NCBI RefSeq assembly: GCF_000003815.2
Contig: NC_049993.1
Coordinates: 6,656,489-6,690,742, forward strand
Source: Branchiostoma floridae
Taxonomy: Eukaryota; Chordata; Leptocardii; Amphioxiformes; Branchiostomatidae
Direction of reading: 5' to 3'
Length of the DNA: 34,254 nucleotides
In this document: positions 1-12,190 of the stretch, in pieces
How the letters are laid out: each line of letters starts with the position of its first letter
How positions within the stretch are numbered: the first letter of the stretch is position 1
Position numbers and translations under genes: made by a program
The notes under the pieces: model-generated
Databases searched by the model: none
Seen by the model: only the letters and a program-made list of their open reading frames with translations
Told to the model about the DNA's origin: nothing

Positions 1-80
1 CTGTGATGCCCTTAAGACGAGCGCTCTCTCTACCAGCAGGAAAACCATAACTTGTATAAGTAATAAGATGATATGGTTAC

Positions 81-201
81 CTTCAGGTGTGTCATTCTCA
101 TCATACTTTATAGCCTGTAGGGCAGCCCAGGCCGGGTACTTCTCTGCATTGTCCACATCCTCAGGTGCTTCAGAGCAGAAGGCAGGATGTTTCTTCATTT
201 C
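81..201 (-). CDS. TTC4: TTC4 homologue, coding exon 2
   Basis: Second coding exon, 121 bp. It is bounded by a 3' splice site (tgtgtag before 201) and a 5' splice site (gtaacc, 80-75), and leaves phase 1. It continues the frame of exon 1 directly. The translation begins EMKKHPAFCSEAPEDVDNAE and goes on to KYPAWAALQAIKYDENDTPE. This matches the segment of TTC4/Cns1 just before the TPR domain: E-x-x-x-H/V-P-x-F, then N-P-x-L/W-x-A-L-Q-x-I, then Y/F-D-E-x-x-x-(T/S)-P-E. In the family the next exon carries the ..EGN.YFK.K.Y.. start of TPR1; that part is off the window. The intron between the exons is 301 bp (202-502). The gene is partial only because of the window edge; no frameshift or stop is seen. 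Confidence 0.88.
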
Positions 202-502
202 CTACACAACAACAACATGCAACGACATATACGTCGAGTAGACGTCTTTGGTTTGGACATCTCCATGGAACCGCTACAAGAACAAGAACTAAAACACAAA
301 TGATATGGAATGTTTTACTACCTTTGAAGTGAACTTTTAACTACTTATTACGTATATTTCATCCATTGTACTTAATTTTCGTTTCCATTTCCTCCAACTC
401 TTGCGTAAAATCCTGAGTACCATGCCTGTGAGTTGGACGTGGGGAGGGGGCGACATAGTAATAGTTGAATAAAATAAATCATAATGTCAGGGAAAAGGCT
501 AC

Positions 503-634
503 CTCCTCCCAGTTGTCTTCAGTCCATGCATCTTTATCAGGTTTTCTTTTGGGGCGAGATTCCATCCACTCGTCAAGCTCTTTATCCATCTTTTCAATCA
601 TCTCGCGGATTTTTTCTTCCTTGGAGGCCGCCAT
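503..634 (-). CDS. TTC4: TTC4 homologue, coding exon 1 (N-terminus)
   Basis: This is the first coding exon of a tetratricopeptide repeat protein 4 (yeast Cns1-type) gene, 44 codons. TTC4 is a TPR co-chaperone of the HSP90/HSP70 system; that role is family knowledge. The start is the ATG at 634-632 (MAASKEEK...), which has A at -3 and G at +4. An upstream in-frame GTG at 667 is not a credible eukaryotic start. The acidic/basic helix is followed by DEWMESRPKRKPDKDAWTED and NWEE, matching the family's N-terminal pattern of a short acidic leader, a W, and an E-D-x-W-E motif just before the conserved HPxF block. The exon ends at 503 in GAG GAG with the 5' splice site gtagcc (502-497), phase 0, and the next exon begins in the matching phase. 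The TPR repeats are encoded beyond the left edge. The ATGGCGGCC at the start also fits a YY1-type site. Confidence 0.85.
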
Positions 635-1181
635 CTTGCCTGATGCATTACGGGTGGAAGAGTCCACTTTGGGGATATAGGGTGGACTGGTACATTATTT
701 TCCCGTGGATTTTTTCCGTTATTCTCAAAATTCCAGACAGTCATTCAGTCTTTTTTTGTTCCTGCGTTAGAACATCAGCGTAACGGTTGTCAGATCTTAG
801 CAAAATCTGTTGAGTTCTTAGATTCCAATGCGCAGTTAAAAACAAATCAACAAATCAACAAAACGTTGTTCTCTTGAAAATGACAGCCTACTAACGTGTT
901 ACCCTCTTTATAATTTTGGTGTGTTAGAATAACACTCAGAAATTATGGAAACAATGATACGTAACGGTCATGGCCAAATTTTCCACATGTTTCAGAATGA
1001 TGAACAAGAAACAGGGAAGTTTTTTATCTGGCCTGCAAGAAAATAGGATAGGAATTTTCCCGCGCTTGTGATGACCAATCAGCACGCGGCCCTGACCCAC
1101 ATCCGGGTCCCACATTCTCCCCAGCACGACTGCAATGGCGGCAAGTTACGTCCTCACTTGACGAGAGCTCCGGCGCAACAG
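635..1181. promoter_or_regulatory. TTC4 promoter, possibly bidirectional, with a possible divergent non-coding first exon
   Basis: The tract between the TTC4 start codon and the 5' splice-like site AACAG|gtagat at 1181/1182 (plus strand). It is AT-rich near TTC4 and becomes CpG-richer from about 1050 to 1200. I see an E2F-like TTTTCCCGCGC at 1055-1065, a CCAAT box at 1075-1079 and an AATGGCGGC (YY1-like) at about 1134-1142. No TATA box is convincing. The plus-strand ATG at 1135 opens only eight codons before TGA, so any plus-strand first exon ending at 1181 would be 5' UTR. Divergent CCAAT/YY1 promoters are common for housekeeping genes; that this one is bidirectional is inference. Confidence 0.4.
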
Positions 1182-2170
1182 GTAGATTTTCTGCCGCTCT
1201 TCCTCCCTAATTCCCCCGATCTCATGTCCTATTAATAGCTAAGGTAATGATGTTTCCTTTGATGTCGGTTAAATGGAGATTATTGCCAGGTAGATCTATT
1301 GAAAATAGGATGATATGCGGTACGTGGGGACCTACGGTTGGGACCGATTCGTCGCTGACATGTTGTCGACCTCTGTCGCTTGTCACGATCTCAGCGATCA
1401 GGACGTTCAATGTGTATTTTATGTACTTTAAAGTCTATTCTTCAGTTATATTGGTCAATAGTGTTGGTATTACGCGTTACATAGACTTAGTTGCCAGAGA
1501 AAACCGATAACAGAGTTTGTTACGACCGTGTTACTGCCTTGTTACTGTTGGTGAAATCGACTGCTGTGTTGGTGAAATCGACTGGGTTTGGGAGTCCTTG
1601 GGACATTTGGTGGTGTCTCCCGTTTCTGTACCGCCGACTCACTGCCAAACAACACAAAGGAGCCTCAGTTGTACTTTTATTTATGCTGATCAGACCATTC
1701 CTCTTAACTGTTCTACATTTACTTTTGATTCACTGCGATCAGAGGAAAGTTGAGTCCATCTGATCGCCTGAAAATAAATTATTGAGGTGTCTATCTTTGT
1801 TGTGGATAGCACATCGCATCATGCATATGTATCAACGCCGGTTATCAAAGGACAGGCTTATACACATGATGATAGTTACGTCAATGGAAAAGAGCTGTTT
1901 GCATGAAGTTAGCTGTTTTGATTATATACATTGTATTTGTTACCTAAATTAAAAGTGATGTTTAATCAGTTTCTCTATACTCTTCGCAATAATTTTCAAG
2001 ATAGAATTCAATAATTTCATACTAAGTTGAGTTGATATGATTTTGATTTATTTGACTGTATGAAAACAAAGAACTCATCAGCATGTTTTGTCTAGTGATA
2101 GCCAGTGCCGCTTTTGCAGTTTTTGTAACTTTTACCCCGTGTTGCCCATGGTAGCTTCAACTAGCTTGTT
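1182..2170. other. No recognised gene; short 21-bp tandem duplication
   Basis: Non-coding AT-rich DNA, presumably intron or intergenic. One small structure is visible: an 18-bp sequence (TGTTGGTGAAATCGACTG) occurs exactly twice, at 1546-1563 and 1567-1584, giving a 21-bp period. The ORFs here are of chance length and match nothing I know. Confidence 0.5.
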
Positions 2171-2203
2171 CAAGGAGGTTGAAAGAGGGTTTCAACCTCC
2201 TTG
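2171..2203. repeat. Perfect 14-bp inverted repeat (hairpin)
   Basis: CAAGGAGGTTGAAA at 2171-2184 is exactly complementary to 2190-2203, with a 5-nt loop (gaggg). The arms are flanked by near-identical CTTGTTCAA words at about 2165 and 2206, so part of the structure may derive from an inverted duplication. The stem is too short for a canonical animal pre-miRNA (about 22 bp or more). It could be a small foldback insertion. Confidence 0.6.
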
Positions 2204-5200
2204 GCTTGTTCAACCAAGGATATGGCCAGGTGTGTTTTTAACATCTTACCTTTCTTCACCCTTCCACCTGTGTATGGTAAGAAGAAGTGTACATCTCTGC
2301 CCCATGGCTTTGTGTGGCATCCAAGGAGACTCGGTGCGGGATATTTGATTGTCAGTTGGAGCGAGCTCTCTAGCCCTTCGTGCACGGTGATCCCTGGTAT
2401 GTGTGCCCAAGCTCTCTTTGTCCCATTTGATCTTTTCCACAAACTACACGTTTTGGGTTGCACAGCGACCATCTGGGGTCGGATTGCAGCTTCATTAGTC
2501 CCTGGATACCCCAGCATTCATGCCTGGGAAGAAAGAACAGGACTGAACTGGGGAGGAATGTAGATTTGTCAACGGGATCGTCAGAGGGGCATGGTGTGTG
2601 TACAGTCGGACTGTCATGGGGTATGGGATGGGGGGAGAAGTGGTGACAGCTCCAAGCACTGTAGTCCACTTGAGAGGGGTAACCCTACCTGGTGTGTAGA
2701 GCTTCTGTCTTTTATGTACAGTCAAGGAAAAATGCAACGCTTTGGGGTGATTTTACCAGGGTGAATTTCAGCTTGGCGCACGTCCCATTGTCTTGGAGGG
2801 TGAGTTGAGAAGCTTTGGGTGAGGTCTGGAGGGATGGGTAGTTTAAAGTGACCTTTTTGTGGGATAGAAACATGCCCGGTGTTGTGTGTAAACCAACGGC
2901 ATTACGGCTCAGTAACTCATTATGGTATTAATTTTGTTTGTGGGAGATGTGAGCTGTGTGGATGTTTTGGGGTGGTCCCTGGAAGTGTGGCGGCTCCCCA
3001 TGACTACCCTATCCCAGCTAGCCATCTCAGGGTGTGTGTCTGAACTGTAGAACTCTTTATATCAAAGTTCAAGCCAAAGAACAGTATCAGCTTCTTGCTA
3101 GGCACCCAGCCAGACAGTGGCACCTTGGTCACACATGTTGCAAGTGGGAGGGTAGTGGCAGGAAGACCTGGCGCCACTACAGAAGGAAAACAAGCCTTTC
3201 AGTGCTTGCTTTGACCTCCCACCTAAGATGATCTCGGTACATGCAAGCATCCCTGGACTCCTGCTAGGAGTGGCTAGCATGTATCTGTTATCTGAGTGGC
3301 ACTGCCGGCTGAATACTGAATCCAGAAGTGAAAAGTTCAGTGGAGTAGGTTATTGTGGCTGGGGTAATACATGTGGTGTCATTATTTCATCACGTCCTTT
3401 GGTACTTTAGTTGTCAGCCCCTTGACACCAGGCAAGTTGATCTTGACAAATGGCAGGGAGAGATGAATGGAGATACCCAGGGTAAGTGGGGTGTGACTGA
3501 AAAAGGCTGGTGGATACAGGAAGTTTTTGAAAATGATACAGTTGGGAAGGAAAGACAAGGATCTATAATAATATTTGCCTTCCACATTCCTGGTGTTATA
3601 CAGCTGAATAAGTATCACACTCACAGGCATTGTAATATTAACAATGGCTGCTGTCCTGTTTTACCAATCTCTCCTGTATTCATACTTTCACATTCTAGTG
3701 TACTGAGTGTAGGCAGAATTGATAGGCTGTTATATGGATTTCGTATTGTACTTCTTTCTTTAGGATAGCCCAAATTTGTACATCATTGAGGAAAAATGCC
3801 AAAATGTGTGGAATTTATTTCCAAGGATGGTAGCGAAGGTCTGAACTGGTATTGGATGTCTGTGGATTGTGGGACTATGAAAACCTTGAAACCAGGGTTT
3901 GGTCATACAGTCGACAGAGAATGTAAATTGACTCATTCATTTCAAGAGTCAAGTGTTTCTACAACAAATTTACACTTTTACGATGTACGTTGTACCCAAA
4001 ACTGATTGGAAAGTCAACTCCAATGCCCTGTGTTATATTTACACGTACAACAGCCATCACAGTCCCAACAAGTCTTCGATTCTTCCTCTGTTCATAGAGC
4101 AAGTCTGAGCAATTCTTTGTATACAATGGCTACAGGTGTGCTTGTTTTTTCTGCAGTGTCTGGCAGGTTTTTGACGTCAAGTGCTCTTTATGAGTTTTTA
4201 CCTTCTCTGTGGGCCAGAACAGGCTGGAATGGAACAAGCTGAATGCCTCATTCTTTTGCTTACAAGTACCAAGTTCAAGTAACAACTGAAGTCTTTCAAT
4301 ATCTCTTATCTGTGTTTTTTCTTCAGGTACTTATATAGATGACAAGTGAAGTTCAAGTACAAGACTCCCTCTGTTCTTGCCTTGCATAACATCAGTATGA
4401 GGATATTGTCGGCAAATTCCCCTTTCACAATACAAGAAAGTGAGCCATCATACTCATAGTGGCAATGAAGGTTATGAGAAATACTATGTTTGCCTTTGAT
4501 ACTGCTCTTGATGTTGTTTGGTTTAAGATTACGTATAGTTATATTCGCACAGACTATTTTGGCATGGACTAAGCCTCAAGATAAGATACTGTAGCTTTAT
4601 CATACTATTATTGCCAAAGATTTGTCATCAGACTTTGTATCTTAAATGTAGAATTAAAGTTTATTGATTACATTTGCTTCTAGAAGTGCATGTGTTCGAA
4701 AGTGCTGTTTTCTGATTGGTTGAACTTTTACAATAGATTTATCACTAGTGATCTTAAATTCCTTGTTTTGGTGTGTCATTCTCATAAAATCCTATGCTAC
4801 TGTCATCAGAGTCACCTGCCTAGTGACTTCAGCCCACATCTGGCATAGGACAGTTCTTAAGTTTATTTACAAGCCAGCATTTGCACAGCCAGAAAAACAA
4901 ACCGACCCAAAATTACCTGTTATATTACCATGTCCTCGTCACAGAAATCATGACTATCTGGTGTTTGAAGAGAAAATTGCCTGTGATTTCACTTTGTTTA
5001 CAGCACGTGTATTGTGTGGCAAAGGACAGCACACCTGCAAAGGGAGAATCTGTGTTAGGCAAAGCAAAATTGATTTTATGGAGGCCATCAGCCTATACAC
5101 TGATTTTCAGCAGAAGCCAGTAGTAAAGATTTTATGAACAAGATATTATATAACATTAAAATCTGACAAATGTGAAATATTACCCTCTCCATTTATTGCA

Positions 5201-8200
5201 AAAGTGTTATTCCATTAACGTTCTTCCTGTAGTGTCTTTTAGCAGAGAAAGGAGCACTTTTTCAGTCTCTAACTTGATCATATGCAAGTAAGTATAAGGA
5301 AAAAGGAATCAGCAAAGTTTGAAACACAAAAAGCATCAGTAGTAATTGTTATTGATTTGTTCAATATTTGTGAACGCAATTGATCCTTTTTAGTTTTATT
5401 TATTAAGATTGAGAGTCTCTGCTGAAATTCAACCACTTCCCAAGATCTACCTGCAAATTGTAATATGTTTGTAACCAACCATCCAATGCCATTGAGGTCT
5501 TACCCTTACTGTAAACCTTACGACTTCTGCAGACGTTTTCATTTTTGCAGTTTTTTTTACAACTTCCACATATAGATATATAACACCTTGGCTGTACATT
5601 TTCAATGACCTACTGTACTATGACTTTGACTTTATTTGAATCCACATACAATTGTTCCAACCATGAACTTCCTTCCTACTTAAAAATTAAACCAATACGA
5701 AAGCAAATGCATCTACAGTAACCTGTTTTGAAGTACATATCTCTCTCCTCCCCCCACCTGGGTAAGAAGGGTGTGAGAAAATGTTGAGGCTTGTTGGACA
5801 GAAGCAGAGACCATGTGAGATGTTTACTCAGATGACCCTGCAGTGTCCACACACTCAGGTTTCTGCCCAGGAATGTTGGGGGAACCACTGAGGTAGCACG
5901 CTCCTGTCTAACTTAGCCAAGTTTTGGGCCGAGGTTTAGTCTTGGTGTGAAGTTGGGAGGTATCCTCTGCAGGTTGCCAACCCTGGAAACTTTGCTGAAC
6001 TCCTGGAGACCTGGTGTGTTGTGTTGGAAGCAGAAGGTATGTTTTGTCATACTGCTTACTTCAAAATACAATCTTCTGTTTGCTTAGATGTTGTTGGAGT
6101 GTCGCTAATAGTTATATCATTATCTTGGACAAATACGGACGGACAATTAAAGTGGAGTTAGTTTTGACAATATCATGTTAAGTGTGTAGCACTATTGAAT
6201 TATTCAACAGTGATGCAATAAGAATTGAATAAGATTTCCAATTGTAGCAAGGCACAGGCTTATGTAGAACTAGGAGTAAAATTCATGTAATCTGTAGCTT
6301 CAGTTCTAGTAAAAGTGTAGTCAGTTCAAGTTATACTTATAGACTGATAAGGAGATATTGTTTGGTAAATAGATATTATATCCTTTTGTACACCCTCTGT
6401 CCAGGAACTGGTTTGTTGTGGTTTGTACTGTTTGGAAACATACAAAGTTGTGCCGACATATGAAGGTACAAAAATGTACAAAGTGTTTGGTGTTGTCACA
6501 TGCAGGGCATATAACTAGTATTATAAGATTACTGTCAGGTTTATTACCTTTGTGTGATATGACACTGTCAAGAGATGTCAGGACTGTGAAAGAAATGTTG
6601 CCATTGACAGTTTCCTTGATTCAGATGTCTTACAATCCATGCTCAAGCTCAAATTTAAGCCTGACTGAGCAGGTAGCCAATGAGCAGTAATTTTCAGAAC
6701 CTACTGAGACGATGCCAAGCCACAACATGGTCACCGTAGGGGTGGGGGATCTTCTTCTTCGTCGTGAAGATGGGGAATGACACATCGACATCGTCTGTGC
6801 CAAATTCTTTTTCTGAGATTTCTTTTCCCAAAGTTGTGTACACTACGAGTCATAGTGAGAAGGTTGGGTGAGATGCGCCCAGACTACAGTGTTGTCACCA
6901 ATCCCAGCATTCCTTCATGCAAGGGGAGACTAAGTACCCTCACTCTGTGGAGTGATGGGTCAATTTAGCTCCTGTCAGGTTTCAAATTGTCCCCTGGACC
7001 CTGAAGTGACATCCACAAGGTATTGTAAATGCTTATCTTCAATGTTCAACCCTGGAGAGTACCAGGAATTGACTAAGGTAAACCACAGAATGTATTGCAT
7101 GAGAAAAACCTGTTCAGTATTGAAGAGATTTACTTTATACTACAAAATTAATTTTGGGATGGATGGATTGGAATGTCCAGCTTATTTTGATTTTGATTAA
7201 GTTGTTATTTAAACAAGAAAGTTGATTTATTTTAATATTTATTCCATAGGTTCAGCAGCGTCGGTCTGTTACTTTTAGAAGTTGTAATTCTTTACCAGTT
7301 TACAGCTAAAACAATAAATTGAGCAGAAATTAGAGGACTCCTTGACTTATTTAGATTACATATGTAGCTAGACAGCAATAGTAATACTAGTCTATCTTCC
7401 TAGTCTACCAATACTGTCTCAGTTATGTAATTTGTTGATTTAAGTATTTAGTATTTCTATAGGACATATCTGAATGTATTGAGGATAAATCTGGGACTTC
7501 AGTAGGAGTTAGTGAGGAGCTTACATGACCAGATTATCCGGCATGGTTAAGCTGCAGGCATGCATACCACAAAGTAAGGTGTGTGCTGTTCACTAGTGGG
7601 TGGGGTCTGTAGAGTCTGCCAACCCGGGGACAATCCACTATTGGATGTATCATTGTAGGAGGAGGGTAAAAGAAATTAGCAGAAAAACCTGCCATTTTTA
7701 AAAAAAAACTGAGGCAGAAATTGTTGGGGAAAGTTGGTATTAAAGATATGAGATTTATGAAGGGCAAAAACTTATATAAGATTTTAGACCTGAGAAAATT
7801 CAGGCATTCTCCCCTCCCCCCTTTGATTTTTTGGTCTGTTCCTTACCTGTCAAGTCCACCCACACATATAAATAGGATTGACTTGTGCATACTTTTGTTT
7901 TGTCTATTTTTGGTCTGGGTTATTATGTAAGGGGATTTTTTATCATTCTCCTTCAATCAATTGGTATGTCTACTTTGTAATAGCCGTTTAATCATTCAAT
8001 CCATGGATGATTATTATTCTTTACAATATGTTACATGTATTCATTCAGCCACTATGCCTGTAGTATGCCATATACTTCATAGTCATAGTAGTACAGCTAC
8101 CACTTGTTCCAGGTACTGATAGAATCTGTCTGCTACTATGACAGGGTTCTCCCCCAGAATTTTTTAGTATAGTGGAGGGGCTGGCAAAAATAACCTGAAC

Positions 8201-11040
8201 CAACGCGCTGCGCTTTCATGAAAATAAGTTCATTTTGCATTGACAGAGGGTGTCAAATAGTACAAGTAAAATATAGTGATTCCTTTGTTTTGAAGTGGCA
8301 AAACGACTATTGTTTTCATCATCGCCCATTCACAAGTTTTTGCAGACAATGCCGACTGGAAAGTGGAATTAAGTGAAATGTGGTTCATATTTTTAACCCA
8401 CTTCAGGCACAGACAATATGTATGTGTATATATAGTGTAATCTTTCGTCCATATGACAAGGAGTTAACAATGGCCTGAGTGTTCTTGGCTTTGACCATTG
8501 AATTCCGGTGGGTTTAAGAGATTTGGAGACTTCCGATCCCAGTGATCCATTCAGAAGGGTTAGGAAAGGCTGGGGGAATGGGACAATACCACAGGTTGTT
8601 TGGGGTCAACTTAGGAAAGGAAGGTCAGGGTTAGGGTTGTATGTCTCTGTGGGATAGAAGTCTTCATTTTCAGTATTGGTTTGGTGATGTTGTGTCAGTG
8701 GTTGTTAGTAGGGTGTTCAGTCACGTGACCTGACCCCGGCGAAACCGGGTAAACATCCCGGTGAAACTGTGGTACCGATCTAAGTTTTGAATGTCCTTTA
8801 ATGCACTTTTATCGTTTGACAAGGTTGTGGTTTTACCAGGATGGTATGCCTATTGGTTCCTGAGCAAGACAGCTCAGAAAGTTAAGACTGAATTGCAATG
8901 ATTTCCTTTAATTCCAATAAGCTTTGCTAACAGTCAATTCTGTTGTTACTGAAAATCCTTTCACTGAAAAATCGAAGGACAGTTTTGACTGCAGACAGAA
9001 TTGACCGTACCTAAAATAAATGTCAAATATTCAACTTTAAAGGTTAGGTCAAGTGACACACATATAGAACAAAAGATGGGCTGACGCAGACAGGAAACAA
9101 GGAATGTTTTTACTTTGGCTGTACCAACACGGACTGTACGCAAAACGTCAGACCCACCTCTGTCCTTGGATCCACACTGTCTCCTGGACGTTTACTTCAA
9201 AACAGTTGTTGTCAAAACAGTCGTGTTTGTATAGGCGGCAGGACGACAGGATGTGGAGGTGTTTTCTGGTAGGAGTCCATTCTTGCGCCAAGTTTAGACC
9301 AGCAAGAGCAGAAGTTATCAAGCACAGTGTCATGATCAAGTATGGTACTTGGTAGGGTCTCATCATTTGACTGTTTTAAACATTGGAGTTAGTGACGTAG
9401 GGCCTGGTGGTAACTAAGTTATTGAACATACAGGTGTAATCAGCTGCTGACGTATGATGGGAAGCAATTAAAGATGTCTTGTAGACTGCGGTCAGACAGC
9501 TCGATCAATATAGATATTAAAGTAAAGGCCTCTGGCTGCCCTTTTGTCTTTTGCAGTTGAAAGCTGCTGAATGGCAGGTAGGTTTATGTCTGCGAATAAT
9601 GATGTATTGCAAAGTACTAGTAGTTATGTACATATAAGTATATCCATAGACCAACTGGTTTACCTAGGCTTTAGCTTTTCCTAGCCCCATCCCTGGTTTG
9701 CCAACGCCAGTAATTGCAGTACTGTAAGTGTAACCTTGTACTAATGTTGTAGGATTACAGGGTCAAGTAGGGGTCAGTACTGCTGGAAGAGAAGCAAGAT
9801 GGAGTGTATGGCTTTGCTGCGTTCATCATTTCAATGGATAAGGAAAATTGGGAGAATAGAGAGTGAAAAAGAGAAAAAATTGTTAGGTGACTACAAGGTA
9901 TTATTAAGAGAATAGAGCCTTGATCTCTTTAGGCAGAATACTCAATTGTCCAGCCCTGCCCTTTTAATAGTAGTTTGAACCTTGTATGTACAGTATTAAG
10001 TCAGCTTTTTACTGTGTACAACAGCAGTTGATAGCTTTCCATTGACAAGTGGTTTCGAAAGACTCGGTATCAACTAGCAGATAAGATAAAAGTTGTCCAC
10101 TGAAACTCAAGGTAGAAGATGACATTGAAGTGCCATTTTGGTGTAACAGGTCAGGGGTCAATCCTATCCGCAATAGAACTATTAAACCATCGCATGTTCA
10201 CATGGTGCTAGAGGAGGGAAGGGTCTTTGCACAGCTGGGGGTCAGTGGTTACAGTCGACTCCCCCCTCCTTGTGTCCATCTTTAAGGAGAGAGTTTTTAG
10301 ACAAAGAGGGTGGGGAAGATGTCCGGATCAACACAGTGGAGTGCAGGATTAGTGGCAAATTTGGTGGCAACATGGTGTTGACATGGGTGTGTTTGGCAGC
10401 GGTGTTGGTACTCGACCAGCCTCCTCGGTTTGTCCAAAGGGCACTTAGCGGGGGTGGGAATACTTGGAGGGGGGCTCGAGCACCTGGCAAGTGGTATGAC
10501 CTGACCTCTGACCTACCTGAAGGAACAGGTGTGCAACATTTTCTTCCAATTGCTGTAACCTGTACTAAGACCCAGTGGTTGTGACATAGGAAATTGTACA
10601 TGTATGTGTTCTTTCAATATTCTGTCAGAAAAGCAAGCTTTAGTTACCAGGTACCTGAAATGTTTTTATCTCCACTGCTCAGATTTTCTTCTCTGAACTT
10701 CATAACGTGACGTCGATGACTAGAATGACAAATTCTACAATAAAAGTTAACAACATGTGGACTCCCATACAATCAGTGGGACGAAAAGAATTAAACCTGG
10801 AGACAGCATATACCTGTGTGTGGGATGATAGACAATCAGGTTGTCATGGGATAGCTGACTCATGTTGTGTGGGCAGATTACACTGTTTAGGTCTGGTCAT
10901 CTTTGCACATCTCCAATGCCTTTTGCTTGTATTGACATCAAAGGTAGGGAAAAATTCAATACTACTTACTGCTACTTGTGAGAATTTAGCTGCTTCTGTG
11001 TTTTTCAACATAGCTACTTGCTGTTAGGCTGTCTGGAAAG
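2204..11040. other. Long non-coding tract with a few splice-bounded candidate exons
   Basis: About 8.8 kb without a recognisable protein. Stop-free stretches reach 137 codons (3355-3768), within chance expectation for DNA of this composition. Two segments have unusually tidy plus-strand splice signals. The first is 5973-6036 (tcctctgcag before, gtatgt after; frame 1 reads VANPGNFAELLETWCVVLEA). The second is 9557-9577, a 21-nt potential microexon (cttttgcag before, gtaggt after; LKAAEWQ). Around 8728-8775 there is a CACGTG box followed by two CCGG(C/T)GAAAC words. None is enough for a gene call. Confidence 0.4.
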
Positions 11041-11284
11041 GTGAGATTGTGTAGCATGCATGTGGCAGCGCATTGGGCTCAGGCCCAAGAGGTCCAGAGT
11101 TTGAACCCTACCTTGTCACTGATCTTGTGCCCCAGGGAAAGGCACTTTCAGTTTAACACAACTTTCTCCCCTTCACTCAGGTGAAAATGAGTACACGTCC
11201 CTCGCATAGGACGTTAGATAAAGACTGTGCAATAATGATCAACATAATGATCTTTTGCACTCAAGGAAGAAAGAAAGAAAGAAA
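11041..11284 (+). mobile_element. tRNA-derived SINE
   Basis: A tRNA-like head on the plus strand: A-box-like TGGCAGCGCATTGG at 11063-11076, an anticodon-stem-like TTGGG/CCCAA pair with a 6-nt loop (about 11073-11088), and a B-box-like GAGTTTGAACC at 11097-11107. A body follows with a segment at about 11135-11195 (AGGCACTTT..., then CACTCAGGTGAAAATGAGTA) that resembles central domains shared among many marine-invertebrate SINEs. It ends in a (GAAA)n tail at 11267-11284. Head, body and simple-repeat tail together are the classic SINE layout. Borders are approximate because I could not find a clean target-site duplication. Confidence 0.7.
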
Positions 11285-11984
11285 TGATATTGTCCTGCAG
11301 TAGGGTAGGTGCTCTTGTTTTCCATTGGAGTAAGTCACATAAGGAGGGTCATCTTGTGATGTTAATCAGTTTGTTCCTACCATTATGGTCATCAGGAAAA
11401 CAGGAAAGGATCTGTCCTCTGCTCTCACATCTGACCCCCCTCCCTCTTCTAGGGTTTCACCAGTGGACATGCTGTTGTTAGGATGGTTCTTCAGTATATT
11501 AGCTTTGCAGGAGGCAAACATCATTGTGCCATTGTCCAGTCATTTAGTGCAGGAGCCACTTAACTGTCGCAGAGAATGTTTGGAATGCCAGGTACCTGCC
11601 AACTGTTGCCTTAAGTTTAATCAAGGACAACTTGAGAAGCGTTGGTCATATCTTCGGTCATTTCAATAAGACAGAATGGCCATTGTGAGTAAGGTGTTGT
11701 GAAACCGAAAGGTGTAAAGAAAGTTACAATTTATTGATCTATCGTTATCAGTATAGAATGATGGATGAATCAATGATTGAGTCCATGACGTAAAATGTAT
11801 AGGAAGACAATAACAAGACAGAACTTGGCATAAGCTTATTTTGCATTCAAGCTGTGTTATTTTAATCAGTAAGTTTTATTTTACTGTGCTTATTGCGGCG
11901 ACAGTAGCACTGGAAGCTCACTTACCCAAACCAAATATTAACAAAGTAGTTCACACATTAATGACTTGCATCAGTACCTTTTGG
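11285..11984. other. No feature seen
   Basis: AT-rich non-coding sequence between the SINE and the GC-rich block. Open frames are short (at most 94 codons) and unrecognised. Confidence 0.5.
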
Positions 11985-12190
11985 GGCCTCTCTGTGTCTG
12001 TGTATAGCGGGGGTTCGCCGTGCGCTCATTTTGGTAAGGGATACCCGTTCCGCCCACTGGGTTCCAATGGGTGACTTCCCAGGGCCCTGGCACGTGTTTG
12101 GTGTGGGCCTCCGCACTGTGACGCGGCATGTGCGCTTGGGTGGGGGACCAAGGCAGGGCAAACACGGGGTTGTTTAAACTTACTTACTTT
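11985..12190. repeat. GC-rich block, possible dispersed repeat fragment
   Basis: Roughly 200 bp that is markedly richer in G+C and CpG than its AT-rich surroundings. It ends in a simple TTAC-like stretch (about 12178-12189). Several frames are open here in both directions, which follows from the base composition and does not suggest coding. The abrupt composition change and simple-repeat edge suggest an inserted repeat, but I cannot name a family. Confidence 0.3.

Noticed and set aside
2170-2563. Overlapping open frames of 115-120 codons on both strands
   Set aside because: Mutually overlapping, unrecognised, and of a length expected by chance.
8140-8230. Possible dispersed repeat beginning GGTTCTCCCCCAGAATTTTT
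   Set aside because: It looks repeat-like, but no terminal repeats, target duplication or coding relic is visible, so it cannot be supported from this sequence alone.
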